A DNA stretch of 64,000 bases from Spartobacteria bacterium (GCA_003167555.1 PMSN01000011.1:186001-250000); one strand, 5' to 3'. Shown: positions 44,529-53,419, counted from the first letter of the stretch. The notes: generated by a model not told the origin, from the letters alone. Numbers and translations: made by a program.

Positions 44529-45574
44529 TGGTTTGCGTAAGTCGTAAAGTAAATGTCCACCGGCATTCTGCCATCGGGCAAAGTCGCGATCAGATCCGGT
44601 GGAATCGGAGGAAGATGCGCCTCCTGAAACGATTGCAAGCAGATGTTGGCGAAAGCTTCGTTCGCATTGTTCGAGAGGACTCGCAACTTTTGGATGTGCC
44701 CTTGCGCGTCGACCTCGGCCTCGATGTGCGCCGTCCCGATGCTGACCAGGTCCATCTTCGAATTCATATAGTAATACCAGCGCGAACCGATCGCGTCCGA
44801 GACGGCCTTTTGGTAGCGCCCGAGCGGCGTGCCGACCGCGTTCACGGAAGAAGGCCCGCGGTTTGTGATCCGGCCTGTGACGCGCGTCTCCTGCTTTTGC
44901 GCCTGATAATTGGAAGCGGGATTTTCCGGCTTCGGCCGCGGAACAATCGGCGCGGATGAGGGTGCGGTCTCCGGCGGCGGAGATGGCTCGATCTCTTCCG
45001 GCGCGTTGATCGGCGGTGGCGGCGTCGCGGTCAGCATCGCGAACTTCTCGGGCTCGGGCGTCGCGGCGGCCGCTGGCGTTGAATTCGGTTTCGGCGCCTC
45101 GGATGACTTCGGCTTTGGCGTGGCGACAGGCTCCGGCTTCGACTCTGGCTGGACGGTCGCTTGCGCTTGCGGCTGCGGCTTCGATCCGTCGGTCGAGAGA
45201 GAATAATCGTGCGTATCGAGATTCAGGAACGGACGCTCCTTCGCATCCTGCGTCGGCAACGGCGCGTCGCCGTTCGCGGGAAGTTTACTCGCCGCGATCG
45301 AATTGGCGTTCGATTCAAAAGTTTGCTCCTTGGGTTTCTCCGCCGATTCCTTCGCTGGCTCTGTTTCCACGAACGCCGGATTTTTCGGAACGGAGTCGGG
45401 CGGCGGCGCGGACAGATCGACCAGCGTAAGCTCGGACGGTGTGTCCTCCGGCGGCGGCGGCGGAGTAAACACGCTGCCAAAGGCGGCCAGCGAGTAGCCG
45501 ACGGCGAGATGAAGAAAGAGCGATATCAGAATCGCCCATCCGAGCTTTCGGCGTTCTTTTCTCTGTTCCATCAT
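44525..45574 (-). CDS. TonB-like energy transducer
   Basis: A 349-residue protein starting MMEQRKERRKLGWAILISLF with an N-terminal membrane anchor, a long Pro/Glu/Ala/Lys-rich periplasmic spacer, and a C-terminal TonB/TolA-type domain (YQKAVSDAIGSRWYYYMN, IEAEVDAQGHIQKLRVLSNN, LPDGRMPVDIYFTTYANQ). The protein spans the periplasm and transmits energy to outer-membrane receptors. It is the first gene of the operon with exbB, exbD and def. A TolA role is an alternative. Confidence 0.82.
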   Translation of the reverse strand: MMEQRKERRKLGWAILISLFLHLAVGYSLAAFGSVFTPPPPPEDTPSELTLVDLSAPPPDSVPKNPAFVETEPAKESAEKPKEQTFESNANSIAASKLPANGDAPLPTQDAKERPFLNLDTHDYSLSTDGSKPQPQAQATVQPESKPEPVATPKPKSSEAPKPNSTPAAAATPEPEKFAMLTATPPPPINAPEEIEPSPPPETAPSSAPIVPRPKPENPASNYQAQKQETRVTGRITNRGPSSVNAVGTPLGRYQKAVSDAIGSRWYYYMNSKMDLVSIGTAHIEAEVDAQGHIQKLRVLSNNANEAFANICLQSFQEAHLPPIPPDLIATLPDGRMPVDIYFTTYANQ

Positions 45575-45640
45575 CTGGTGGGATTGCTTTTTCGGCCGGA
45601 AAATTCTACGGGCCAGCAATCGCGGGAATCATATCGCGGT

Positions 45641-46528
45641 TCACAGGGCCGAACAACCTGCCCGCGCTTCCCTCTCGGGCGCGGCGGCGCGCTTGCGCGC
45701 GTGATGAAATAAATATTGCTGCGCATAGCCGCCGTGTTCGCCGAAGTACGTCTCACAAAAAACGCGCAACTGCGCCGCGGTCACCTTCCTCCTCCGTGGA
45801 AAATATTTCTGCCTCAGGACCCTCTCGATCCACACGTCGATCGGGAACGCGCGCAGCCTCTCGTAAGCGAAGAGCATCACACAATTAGCAACCTTTGCGC
45901 CCACACCCGGCAGCGAGCAAAGACGTTCGCGCAGTGATTCGTCGGGTAGTTGGCTCCATTTCTCCAGGTCGGCTTCGCCGGAACCCACGCGCCGCGCCGT
46001 GGCCAGCAAATTCTTCGCGCGATAACCGAGCGCGCATGCTCTCAAATCTTCTTCGGCGAGCTTCGCGATTCGGTCGGCCCGGGGAAATGTGTAGACCTGG
46101 CCTCCCAAAATCTTTCGGTGCTCTCCGTATCTTTCGCGCAACGCCCGCGACATCTGTCGAATGTGCGCCACCTGTTTCATGGATGAAGTGATGAACGTGG
46201 CCAGACATTCCCAGCGAGGCTGACGAATGATCCGCAGGCCCTGGCAGAAATCGCGCGCTGCGCACATCGCCGCATCTTCCGGAAACGAACGGCAGATTTC
46301 CTCGAGCGGATGATCGAGCGCGAAATAGTGCGCGATCACTTTCGCCGTTGCGCCTTTGAAAAAAAGCCGGTTCCGCCGTTGCTCCACATACACGCCCTTC
46401 GTGCCGATTGTTCCTATGAAGCCGTCGCCGCATTTCTCCCAATGGAACACCTGCCCGGAGTCCAGGGTGCGGGCGAGATCGAAATCATCCGCGGTAATGT
46501 GCGCCAGCCTCATGAGATTTTGAGCCAC
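45641..46528 (-). CDS. 8-oxoguanine DNA glycosylase (OGG1 type)
   Basis: A 295-residue protein. The N-terminal part (ARTLDSGQVFHWEKCGDGFI) is the OGG_N domain, followed by HhH-GPD. The catalytic Lys is in GYRAKNLLATA, the hairpin is LCSLPGVGAKVANCVMLF and the catalytic Asp is in FPIDVWIERVLRQKYF, as in eukaryotic OGG1. It removes 8-oxoguanine from DNA. Bacteria more often use MutM, so this form is notable. A palindromic repeat overlaps its start region at 46526. Confidence 0.92.
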   Translation of the reverse strand: MAQNLMRLAHITADDFDLARTLDSGQVFHWEKCGDGFIGTIGTKGVYVEQRRNRLFFKGATAKVIAHYFALDHPLEEICRSFPEDAAMCAARDFCQGLRIIRQPRWECLATFITSSMKQVAHIRQMSRALRERYGEHRKILGGQVYTFPRADRIAKLAEEDLRACALGYRAKNLLATARRVGSGEADLEKWSQLPDESLRERLCSLPGVGAKVANCVMLFAYERLRAFPIDVWIERVLRQKYFPRRRKVTAAQLRVFCETYFGEHGGYAQQYLFHHARKRAAAPEREARAGCSAL

Positions 46529-46612
46529 AGATTAACACGGATGAAACCCGGATGATAAAGCGAGCGGAGTGCGCGGCGGCGATTGTCCTATCTGTGATAA
46601 TCCGTGTTAATC
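46526..46612. repeat. palindromic dispersed repeat overlapping the OGG1-type gene start
   Basis: CACAGATTAACACGGAT at the left pairs with ATCCGTGTTAATC at the right, with further complementarity near TATCTGTGATA. It sits in the divergent gap between the glycosylase and the symporter. Confidence 0.85.
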
Positions 46613-46727
46613 TTTGGCCTTAGAAAATCCGCTTTGCGCGGTCGCGGTTTTCTGTCACCTAAAACCAGAATGGGCGCACACCTCGCGATCGATACCGGTG
46701 CTGAGCCCTCGAATCTCCCGCGATAAA

Positions 46728-48398
46728 ATGCCCGATCCTGTCTTCAACTCCCGATTGCTGATCGATGCGATCGTTCTGCTCGCTTACTTTTTTGGGATCG
46801 TCGCGCTGGGGTTGTGGGCTGGCCGGCGAAACAAAAATTTGCGGGATTTCGCGCTCGGTGGCCGGTCGATTCCGTGGTGGGCGGTTCTGGGCTCGATCAT
46901 TGCGGCGGAAACGAGCGCCGCGACTTTTTTGGGAACGCCCGCCGAAGGCTTCAAGACGAGGGGTTACTTCTACGGCCAGCTCGTTATCGGCACGATTCTG
47001 GCGCGCGTCGTGGTCGCCTTCACCTTCATCAAACCGTACTACGATTATCGGGTTCAAAGTGTTTACGAATTTCTCACCGTCCGCTTTGGCACGAAGACCA
47101 AGAACATGGCGAGTGGGATTTTCCTCTTCACCCGTGTGCTGGGAATCGGCGTCCGCCTCTACCTTGGCGGCGCGATCATGGTGGTCATTTGGCGTTATCT
47201 TTTCCCGTCTCTGCCGGTGAGTTTGAATACCTATGTCTGGGGCATCATTTTCGTCACCGTCATCACCACGGTTTATACGGCGGTGGGCGGAATCAAGGCG
47301 GTCGTGTGGACAGACTTGATCCAGGTCGTGGTGATGTTCAGCGCCATGATTTTCACGATTTTCCTGCTGCTTCGGCATATTCCCGGAGGCTTCGACACGG
47401 TAAAAGAAAACCTTGGCGGCCTCGGCAACATCAAGATTTTTCAAACCGGTTGGAATTCCGAGCTGCCGTTCGGCGCGGCCTTGAAGGCGATGTTCGAAGA
47501 ACCGTACACTCTGTTCGCCGCGTTCATCGGCTCCACTTTGGTGACGATGGCCACTCACGGAACCGATCAGGACAGCGTTCAACGGATGTTGACGGCGCCA
47601 AACTACCGGAAATCTCAGCTCTCGCTGATTTTAAGCGGAGTGATGGATTTCCCGATCGCGATGGCGTTCCTGACCGTCGGCATTCTCCTTTCGGTTTACT
47701 ACTCGGTCGTTCCCGGCGCGACGATGCCTGCCTCGGATAACGAGATCTTTGGGCATTACATCGTGCACGAAATGCCGGTGGTTTTTCGCGGACTGGTCAT
47801 TGCCGGCGTTTTCGCCACGATGATGGGCTCGACTTCCGCCGCGCTGAATGCGCTCGCCACCAGCTTCACGAAGGATTTTTACCTTCCATATATTCGTCGT
47901 GACGCGACGGACCGTCAGACGATCCGTGCCGCGAGGATCGCGACCGCGGTCTTTGGCGTTCTCATGATCATCGTAGCGACCGTGGCCGCTAATGCGGTTC
48001 TCCACGATGCGAAGCTCACCATCATTCCCATCGCCATCGGAATTCTCGGCTACACTTATGGCGCGTTGCTTGCAGTTTTTCTCCTCGGAATGCTAACGCG
48101 CAGCCGCGGTCGCGACGGTGTCAACGTCGTGGCCATGATTGTGGGCATCACCTCCGTGCTCGTCTTATGCAAGATCACGATTCCGGCTTTCGATCCTCTG
48201 GCCCTTTTTCGTGGAAAATTAATAGCCGCTGAATGGGACTTCGGCTGGTTCATGCCCGAGTGGTGGCCAACGATTGCGTGGCCCTGGTTTGTTTTCGTCG
48301 GTTGCGTCGTCACGCTCGCGATCAGCGTTCTCTTCCGCACTCCCCCAAGCCAGATTGCAGCGGCGAAGGCGCACGTCGCAGCCGCGCCACGAACTTAA
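46728..48398 (+). CDS. sodium/solute symporter (SSS family)
   Basis: A 556-residue membrane protein with 13 or so membrane segments. The SSS core shows in GRRNKNLRDFALGGRSIPWW, SIIAAETSAATFLGTPAEGF, TAVGGIKAVVWTDLIQVVVM, the Na+ region around TFIGSTLVTMATHGTDQDSV (read as ATHGTDQ in sequence) and AGVFATMMGSTSAALNALAT. Substrate cannot be inferred; sugars, amino acids and carboxylates are all known. The ATG at 46728 is preferred over earlier starts lying in the repeat-derived leader. Confidence 0.93.
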   Translation: MPDPVFNSRLLIDAIVLLAYFFGIVALGLWAGRRNKNLRDFALGGRSIPWWAVLGSIIAAETSAATFLGTPAEGFKTRGYFYGQLVIGTILARVVVAFTFIKPYYDYRVQSVYEFLTVRFGTKTKNMASGIFLFTRVLGIGVRLYLGGAIMVVIWRYLFPSLPVSLNTYVWGIIFVTVITTVYTAVGGIKAVVWTDLIQVVVMFSAMIFTIFLLLRHIPGGFDTVKENLGGLGNIKIFQTGWNSELPFGAALKAMFEEPYTLFAAFIGSTLVTMATHGTDQDSVQRMLTAPNYRKSQLSLILSGVMDFPIAMAFLTVGILLSVYYSVVPGATMPASDNEIFGHYIVHEMPVVFRGLVIAGVFATMMGSTSAALNALATSFTKDFYLPYIRRDATDRQTIRAARIATAVFGVLMIIVATVAANAVLHDAKLTIIPIAIGILGYTYGALLAVFLLGMLTRSRGRDGVNVVAMIVGITSVLVLCKITIPAFDPLALFRGKLIAAEWDFGWFMPEWWPTIAWPWFVFVGCVVTLAISVLFRTPPSQIAAAKAHVAAAPRT

Positions 48399-48442
48399 TC
48401 TGTCGAAAATTTGAGACGCGCACGCGCACGTCACTGAATTCC

Positions 48443-50215
48443 CTACACAGGTTTTTCGCCGGTGAGCGAAATGCCCAGATCGCGCAACTGGCGCGCATCG
48501 ACGGCGGTCGGCGAATGAGACATTAGATCGATGCCGCGGTTGTTTTTCGGGAAGGCGATCACTTCGCGAATGCTTTCTTCGCCGCAGATCAACATCACGA
48601 TGCGATCGAGACCCAAGGCGATGCCGCCATGCGGCGGCGCGCCCAGGCGGAAAGCGCGCAGAAGATGTCCGAAAAGCGTCTCCTGATCTTCCTCGCTCAC
48701 GCCCAGCGCGGCGAAGATTTTTGCCTGCAAGTCGGGCTCGTGAATGCGAATGCTTCCGCCGCCGAGTTCCACGCCGTTTAGCACAACGTCGTACGCTTCC
48801 GCCCGAACCTCGCGGTAATTCTGCGCCTCGAGTTTGTCGATGTCTTCCGCTTTTGGCCGCGTGAAGGGATGATGCACCGCGTTCCACTTGTTCTCCTCCG
48901 CGCTGAATGCCATCAGCGGAAAGTCCGTCACCCAGAGAAAGTCGAGCTGGTCCGAGCCGGCGGTCAGTTTCTGCATCTCGGCGATGCGGGTGCGAAGCCG
49001 GCCGAGCACTTCGCAGACAACGTCCCATTTATCCGCAGCGAACAGGATCAGATCGCCTTCCTCGACCAGCAGCTTCGAACGCAGCGCTTCCTTTTCGGCA
49101 TCGCTGAAAAACTTCACGATCGGTGATTTCCACTCGCCGTTTTCCACTTTGATGAAGGCGAGTCCCTTCGCCCCATAATGCTTTGCCATCGCGGTGAGTT
49201 CGTCGCTCTGGCCGATGGTGAGGCTCGCAAATCCTTTTGCATTGATCGCCTTGACCGCGCCGCCCGCATCGAGCGCGCCGCGAAACATCTTGAAAGCGCT
49301 CGCTTGAAAGATCTCGCCCAGGTCGGTGAGGTGCATGGCGAAACGCCGGTCGGGCTTGTCGCTCCCGTATTCGTCCATCGCCTGCGCGTGCGTGAGCCGC
49401 GGGAACGGCGTGGGAACCTCGACGCCGCGTCCCGCGCGAAAGAGCGCGGCGAGCAAACCTTCCACCAGGAGAAAAATGTCGTCGGGCGTGACGAACGAAG
49501 CCTCGATGTCGATCTGGGTAAATTCCGGCTGGCGATCGGCGCGGAGATCTTCGTCGCGGAAACATTTCGCGATCTGGAAATACTTTTCGATCCCGCCCAC
49601 CATGAGGAGTTGTTTGTATTGCTGCGGCGCCTGCGGCAGCGCGTAAAATTTTCCCTTGATCAGCCGGCTCGGGACGAGAAAATCGCGCGCGCCTTCCGGC
49701 GTGCTCTTGGAAAGAATCGGCGTCTCGATTTCCACGAACCCTTTTTCATCGAGAAAATCGCGGGTCGCTTTCGTGACGCGGTGACGCAACCGCAGATTGC
49801 GCGTCATCTGGGGCCGGCGCAGATCGAAGTAGCGATAGCTCAGCCGAAGATCTTCGTTGCTCACTTCAGCATCGAGCGGGAAGGGAAGGACATCCGCGCG
49901 GTTGAGGACGCGCAATTTGTCCGGGAGGATCTCGATGTCGCCGGTCGGCAGCTTCGGATTCTCCGTTCCGGGCAAACGCGCGGAGATTCTGCCTTCCACT
50001 TCGATCACGTCTTCGCTCCGCAAATGATGCGCTTGCGCGGCGACCTCGGCGTTTTCTTCCGGCCGGAAGACAACCTGCGTGAGTCCCTCGCGATCGCGCA
50101 GATCGATGAAGATCACGCCACCGTGGTCGCGGCGAACGTGAACCCACCCGGCGAGCATCGCCGTGGTCCCGATGTCGGCTTTACGCAGTTGGTTGCAATG
50201 GTGGGTGCGGTACAT
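48443..50215 (-). CDS. aspS: aspartyl-tRNA synthetase
   Basis: A 590-residue class II bacterial-type AspRS. The OB-fold anticodon domain is N-terminal (GWVHVRRDHGGVIFIDLRD); class II motif 2 is FRDEDLRADRQPEFTQIDIE; the GAD insertion follows; motif 3 is GLDRIVMLICGEESIREVIA. It may charge tRNA-Asp and possibly tRNA-Asn, depending on whether the organism has AsnRS. It lies 42 bp downstream of hisS in the same direction. Confidence 0.97.
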   Translation of the reverse strand: MYRTHHCNQLRKADIGTTAMLAGWVHVRRDHGGVIFIDLRDREGLTQVVFRPEENAEVAAQAHHLRSEDVIEVEGRISARLPGTENPKLPTGDIEILPDKLRVLNRADVLPFPLDAEVSNEDLRLSYRYFDLRRPQMTRNLRLRHRVTKATRDFLDEKGFVEIETPILSKSTPEGARDFLVPSRLIKGKFYALPQAPQQYKQLLMVGGIEKYFQIAKCFRDEDLRADRQPEFTQIDIEASFVTPDDIFLLVEGLLAALFRAGRGVEVPTPFPRLTHAQAMDEYGSDKPDRRFAMHLTDLGEIFQASAFKMFRGALDAGGAVKAINAKGFASLTIGQSDELTAMAKHYGAKGLAFIKVENGEWKSPIVKFFSDAEKEALRSKLLVEEGDLILFAADKWDVVCEVLGRLRTRIAEMQKLTAGSDQLDFLWVTDFPLMAFSAEENKWNAVHHPFTRPKAEDIDKLEAQNYREVRAEAYDVVLNGVELGGGSIRIHEPDLQAKIFAALGVSEEDQETLFGHLLRAFRLGAPPHGGIALGLDRIVMLICGEESIREVIAFPKNNRGIDLMSHSPTAVDARQLRDLGISLTGEKPV

Positions 50216-50257
50216 TTTTTTCGTCAGGTCGAGCGAAGGCGAGACATCCCCGTGGAG

Positions 50258-51556
50258 TTACCTGTCCGTTGAGCCGCGGGGTCCCTCGACGTCGCTTCGC
50301 TCCGCTCGGGATGACAAACTGGGAAGACTGGCCAAATACGCAAGCATCTCTTCATTTCCAATGAGCTGTTCTTCACGACTGGCCAAGGTCTTGACCCTTA
50401 CCTGCGGCCACTCGTCGCCGAAGAGAATCGCGACACGCGCGCCCAGTTGCTCGGCGGTTTGGAACTGCTTTCCGACCTTTGCGGCGGTGAGTGAATAATC
50501 GACGCGATAGCCTCGGTCGCGCAGTGCCTGGATTTTTGCGAGCGCATCGGCCCGCCGCTCTTCCTTCGCGATCACGATATAGATATCCAGGTTCTGTTCC
50601 GTAGCGATGGCGGTTCCCAATTTCTCTCTTGCCGCCTGGGTTTCACCAATCAATTCGCCGAGAACGACGTCGCCCATGGCGAAGCCGAGCGCGGGGAGTG
50701 AGACGGCGCCATCACTGAGTTGAGCGATGAGATTGTCGTAGCGGCCACCGCCGGCGAGCGCGCGCAACTTGCCGCCGCGATCGAATGCCTCAAAAACGAC
50801 ACCGGAATAATAAGCGAGTCCGCGCACGATCCCGAGATCGATTTCCACGAAGTCGGCGAGACCACGAACTCGGAGAGCGGCCAGCACTCGATCCAATTTT
50901 TCGCTTCCACCTTTTCCATCGAGAATCTTGAAAGCCGGCTCGGCCAGCGGACCCAGTTTGACGGCCGTCTTCTCCCGCGGCTCGCGCTCGCTCCTGTCGA
51001 TGATCTGCAGGATTTCCTGCCAATTTTCTTCCGGCACGTTCTGGGTCCGAAGAAAATCGATCCAGAATTCACGATCGCTTACCCGAACGACGAAATCGTT
51101 TGCGGCAAAACCAAACGCACGCAAGAGATCGACGCAGAGCGCGATCAGTTCGACATCGGCGTCGAGCGAATCCTCGCCGATGATGTCGGCATTGAATTGG
51201 AAATGCTCACGGAGCCGGCCGCGTTGCTGCTTTTCGTAACGGAAACATTGCGGGATCGAGAACCACTTGAGCGGCTTCTTGAATTCGCGCTCATGTGCCG
51301 CGACGACCCTCGCCAGAGTGGGGGTGAGTTCGGGGCGCATCGCCACTTCGCGTTCGCCTTTGTCGGTGAAATTGAAAAGCTGCGTGACGATCTCCGCGCC
51401 GCTTTTTTTCGTGTAGAGATCCGTCGGCTCGAGCACGGGTCCGTCCCATTCCACGAAGCCGTAGCGGCGCGCCACTTCCCGCCAGCGATCGAAGATGTAA
51501 TTTCGCGCGGCGCAATCCTGCGGCAGAAAATCACGGAAGCCTGGGAGCGGTTGCAT
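50258..51556 (-). CDS. hisS: histidyl-tRNA synthetase, with repeat-encoded C-terminal tail
   Basis: A 432-residue HisRS starting at MQPLPGFRDFLPQDCAARNY. Motif 1 region, motif 2 (FRYEKQQRGRLREHFQF), the histidine-specific region (RGLAYYSGVVFEAFD) and the anticodon-binding domain (VDYSLTAAKVGKQFQTAEQL) are intact. The last residues (SSRAERSDVEGPRGSTDR) are encoded by a half-copy of a dispersed repeat at 50277-50315, so the native C-terminus has been replaced or extended. Confidence 0.96.
   Translation of the reverse strand: MQPLPGFRDFLPQDCAARNYIFDRWREVARRYGFVEWDGPVLEPTDLYTKKSGAEIVTQLFNFTDKGEREVAMRPELTPTLARVVAAHEREFKKPLKWFSIPQCFRYEKQQRGRLREHFQFNADIIGEDSLDADVELIALCVDLLRAFGFAANDFVVRVSDREFWIDFLRTQNVPEENWQEILQIIDRSEREPREKTAVKLGPLAEPAFKILDGKGGSEKLDRVLAALRVRGLADFVEIDLGIVRGLAYYSGVVFEAFDRGGKLRALAGGGRYDNLIAQLSDGAVSLPALGFAMGDVVLGELIGETQAAREKLGTAIATEQNLDIYIVIAKEERRADALAKIQALRDRGYRVDYSLTAAKVGKQFQTAEQLGARVAILFGDEWPQVRVKTLASREEQLIGNEEMLAYLASLPSLSSRAERSDVEGPRGSTDR
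50277..50315. repeat. half-copy of the TCATCCCGAG-type palindromic repeat in hisS 3' end
   Basis: Contains GGGGTCCCTCGACGTCGCTT and the end CGCTCGGGATGACA, matching one arm of the units at 24490-24579 and 28271-28362. It supplies the HisS tail in frame. Confidence 0.82.
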
Positions 51557-51563
51557 TATTGAA

Positions 51564-51652
51564 GGTAGGGACGCCGCGCTGCGGCGTCCGTTTCTCGCGA
51601 CTGAATTATTTCGCCGCAAATAAGGCGGACGCCGCAGCGCGGCGTCCCTACC
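51564..51652. repeat. palindrome with 27-bp perfect arms
   Basis: Left arm 51564-51590 begins GGTAGGGACGCCGCGC; right arm 51626-51652 is its exact reverse complement, with a 35-bp centre. It lies in the divergent gap between hisS and the Thr-rich secreted protein gene, 7 bp from the hisS ATG. Confidence 0.96.
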
Positions 51653-51773
51653 TCAAGGCGGCCATTGTTGCCGCGATATACGAAATAAGGGTGCGGTTGA
51701 ATAAACTCCCGCTCCGAGCAGTCGGATGAATGCACGACGGAGAGCATCCGTTTAACCAAAACAAAGGACAAAC

Positions 51774-52235
51774 ATGAAACAAAACAGATTGATGACATTA
51801 TTGGCAGCCGGAGCAGTCAGCGCAATCGCGCTCAGCACAGCTTTCGCACAAACTTCCACCACCACCACCGCCACCACCAACAGCCCCGGAGTGACCACCA
51901 ACAGCCCCGGGATCACCACCAACTCATCGACGACCTCGACGAGCACAGTCGACGGATCGGGCACGATCACGACTTACACGCCGGGCTCGGACTACATCGC
52001 GTTCCGCACGGAAACCAGTACGGCGCCGGTGAAGTATTACTACACCAAGACCACCACGATCGTTGATCCGGAAGGCAAAACGGTCGAGTGGTCGATGCTC
52101 AAGCCCGACATGCCGGTGAAATACACCTACGTGAAGGACGGCGAGCGCATGGTGATCACCAAAATCACGCTGACCAAGCCGGTCTCTTATTACGAAACGA
52201 AAGAGACCACCACGACGACTACGACCAAGCCCTAA
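51774..52235 (+). CDS. Thr-rich secreted protein
   Basis: A 153-residue protein with a signal peptide (MKQNRLMTLLAAGAVSAIAL, cleaved near AFAQ). A Thr/Ser-rich stretch with degenerate repeats (TTNSPGVTTNSPGITTNS) follows, then a beta-rich domain (YIAFRTETSTAPVKYYYTKT, WSMLKPDMPVKYTYVKDGER) and a Thr-rich end. No family recognised. An AAAGGA site precedes the ATG and a strong terminator follows the stop, so it is a single-gene transcript. Confidence 0.82.
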   Translation: MKQNRLMTLLAAGAVSAIALSTAFAQTSTTTTATTNSPGVTTNSPGITTNSSTTSTSTVDGSGTITTYTPGSDYIAFRTETSTAPVKYYYTKTTTIVDPEGKTVEWSMLKPDMPVKYTYVKDGERMVITKITLTKPVSYYETKETTTTTTTKP

Positions 52236-52265
52236 GGCGAAGTCAGTAGATTCGAACTGAAATTC

Positions 52266-52305
52266 AAAGCACCCGCGGAACGTGTTTCCGCGGGTGCTTT
52301 TTTTT
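52266..52305 (+). terminator. rho-independent terminator
   Basis: A 15-bp perfect stem (AAAGCACCCGCGGAA / TTCCGCGGGTGCTTT) with a 5-nt loop followed by a T run to 52305. It lies 30 bp after the stop of the Thr-rich protein gene. Confidence 0.95.
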
Positions 52306-52391
52306 GGTGGATCGCGCGCTCTGTCGCGCGATGACTATTTTCGCGACTTCGCCGCTAATTTTGCCATCGTGCGCGGAGCGCACGATCCACC
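52306..52391. repeat. palindromic element between terminator and galE stop
   Basis: Left arm GGTGGATCGCGCGCTCTGTC and right arm GCGGAGCGCACGATCCACC are imperfect inverted repeats. The right end touches the galE stop codon TAG, and the left end begins directly after the terminator T run. Confidence 0.88.
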
Positions 52392-53362
52392 TAATCTCCG
52401 TAGCCGTTCGGGAATTTCTGGTGCCACTTCCAGGCGCTCTCGATGATCGCATCGATGCGCTGGAATTGCGGACGCCAGCCGAGCTCGCGTTGAATTTTCT
52501 CCGAGGCCGCGATGAGCCGCGGTGGATCGCCGGCGCGCCGCGGTTTTTCAACGACGGGGATATTGTGTCCGGTAATTTTTCGGCAAGAATCGATCACCTC
52601 GCGGACGCTGGTGCCGCCGCCGGTGCCGAGATTGTAAAAGTCGCTCGTCGCGGACTTCAGCGCCAGGATGTGGGCGCGGGCGAGATCGAGAATGTGGATG
52701 TAGTCGCGGATGCAAGTGCCATCCGGCGTTTCGTAATCGGTGCCGTAAATCTCCACCTGGGATTTTTGACCGAGCGCGACCTTCAGCACGTTTGGGATAA
52801 GATGAGTTTCGACGCGATGCTCTTCGCCGAAATTCTCCGAGGCGCCGGCGGCGTTGAAGTAACGCAATGCGACGAAGCGAAGGCCGTGAATCTCATCGTA
52901 CCAGTGCAAGATTTTTTCGAAGGCCAGCTTGGATTCGCCGTAGGGATTGATCGGACGCTGCGGCGCCGTTTCGTCGATCGGGACGCGTTCGGGCGGACCG
53001 AAGGTGGCGCAGGTCGAGGAAAAAACGATTCGCTGCACGCCGGTCGCGACCATGGCATCGAGGAGATTCAAGCCGTGGGCGATGTTGTTCCGAAAATATT
53101 TCGACGGGTTCTCCATCGATTCACCGACGAGCGCGCTGGCGGCAAAGTGCATGACCGCCTCCGGTTGAAAATCAACCAGCGCGGCCTGGATCCGGACGCG
53201 CTCCGCTAGATCGCCTTCGAAAAACGTGGCCCGGGGATCGACCGCGCGACGATGGCCTTCGGAAAGATTGTCAAAGACGCCAACTTCGTGGCCCTCGTCG
53301 AGCAGGAGCTCGGCGCAAACGCTCCCGATGTAGCCCGCTCCGCCCACGACGAGAATCTTCAC
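52391..53362 (-). CDS. galE: UDP-glucose 4-epimerase
   Basis: A 323-residue extended SDR starting with GTG (MKILVVGGAGYIGSVCAELL). NAD motif GGAGYIGS; catalytic region FSSTCATFG and YGESK (Tyr and Lys). The protein interconverts UDP-glucose and UDP-galactose for envelope glycans. Its stop codon abuts a palindromic element. Alternative related sugar epimerases are less likely given the full-length match in motifs. Confidence 0.93.
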   Translation of the reverse strand: MKILVVGGAGYIGSVCAELLLDEGHEVGVFDNLSEGHRRAVDPRATFFEGDLAERVRIQAALVDFQPEAVMHFAASALVGESMENPSKYFRNNIAHGLNLLDAMVATGVQRIVFSSTCATFGPPERVPIDETAPQRPINPYGESKLAFEKILHWYDEIHGLRFVALRYFNAAGASENFGEEHRVETHLIPNVLKVALGQKSQVEIYGTDYETPDGTCIRDYIHILDLARAHILALKSATSDFYNLGTGGGTSVREVIDSCRKITGHNIPVVEKPRRAGDPPRLIAASEKIQRELGWRPQFQRIDAIIESAWKWHQKFPNGYGD

Positions 53363-53419
53363 CGGGGAAGTTGTCGCGTGCGAAGGCGCGCTGTCAAAAC
53401 AAAGCGCGCTCTCAGTTCG

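Noticed and set aside
49178-50272. 364-codon plus-strand frame opposite aspS
   Set aside because: aspS carries all class II motifs; the antisense frame has none and has a biased composition.
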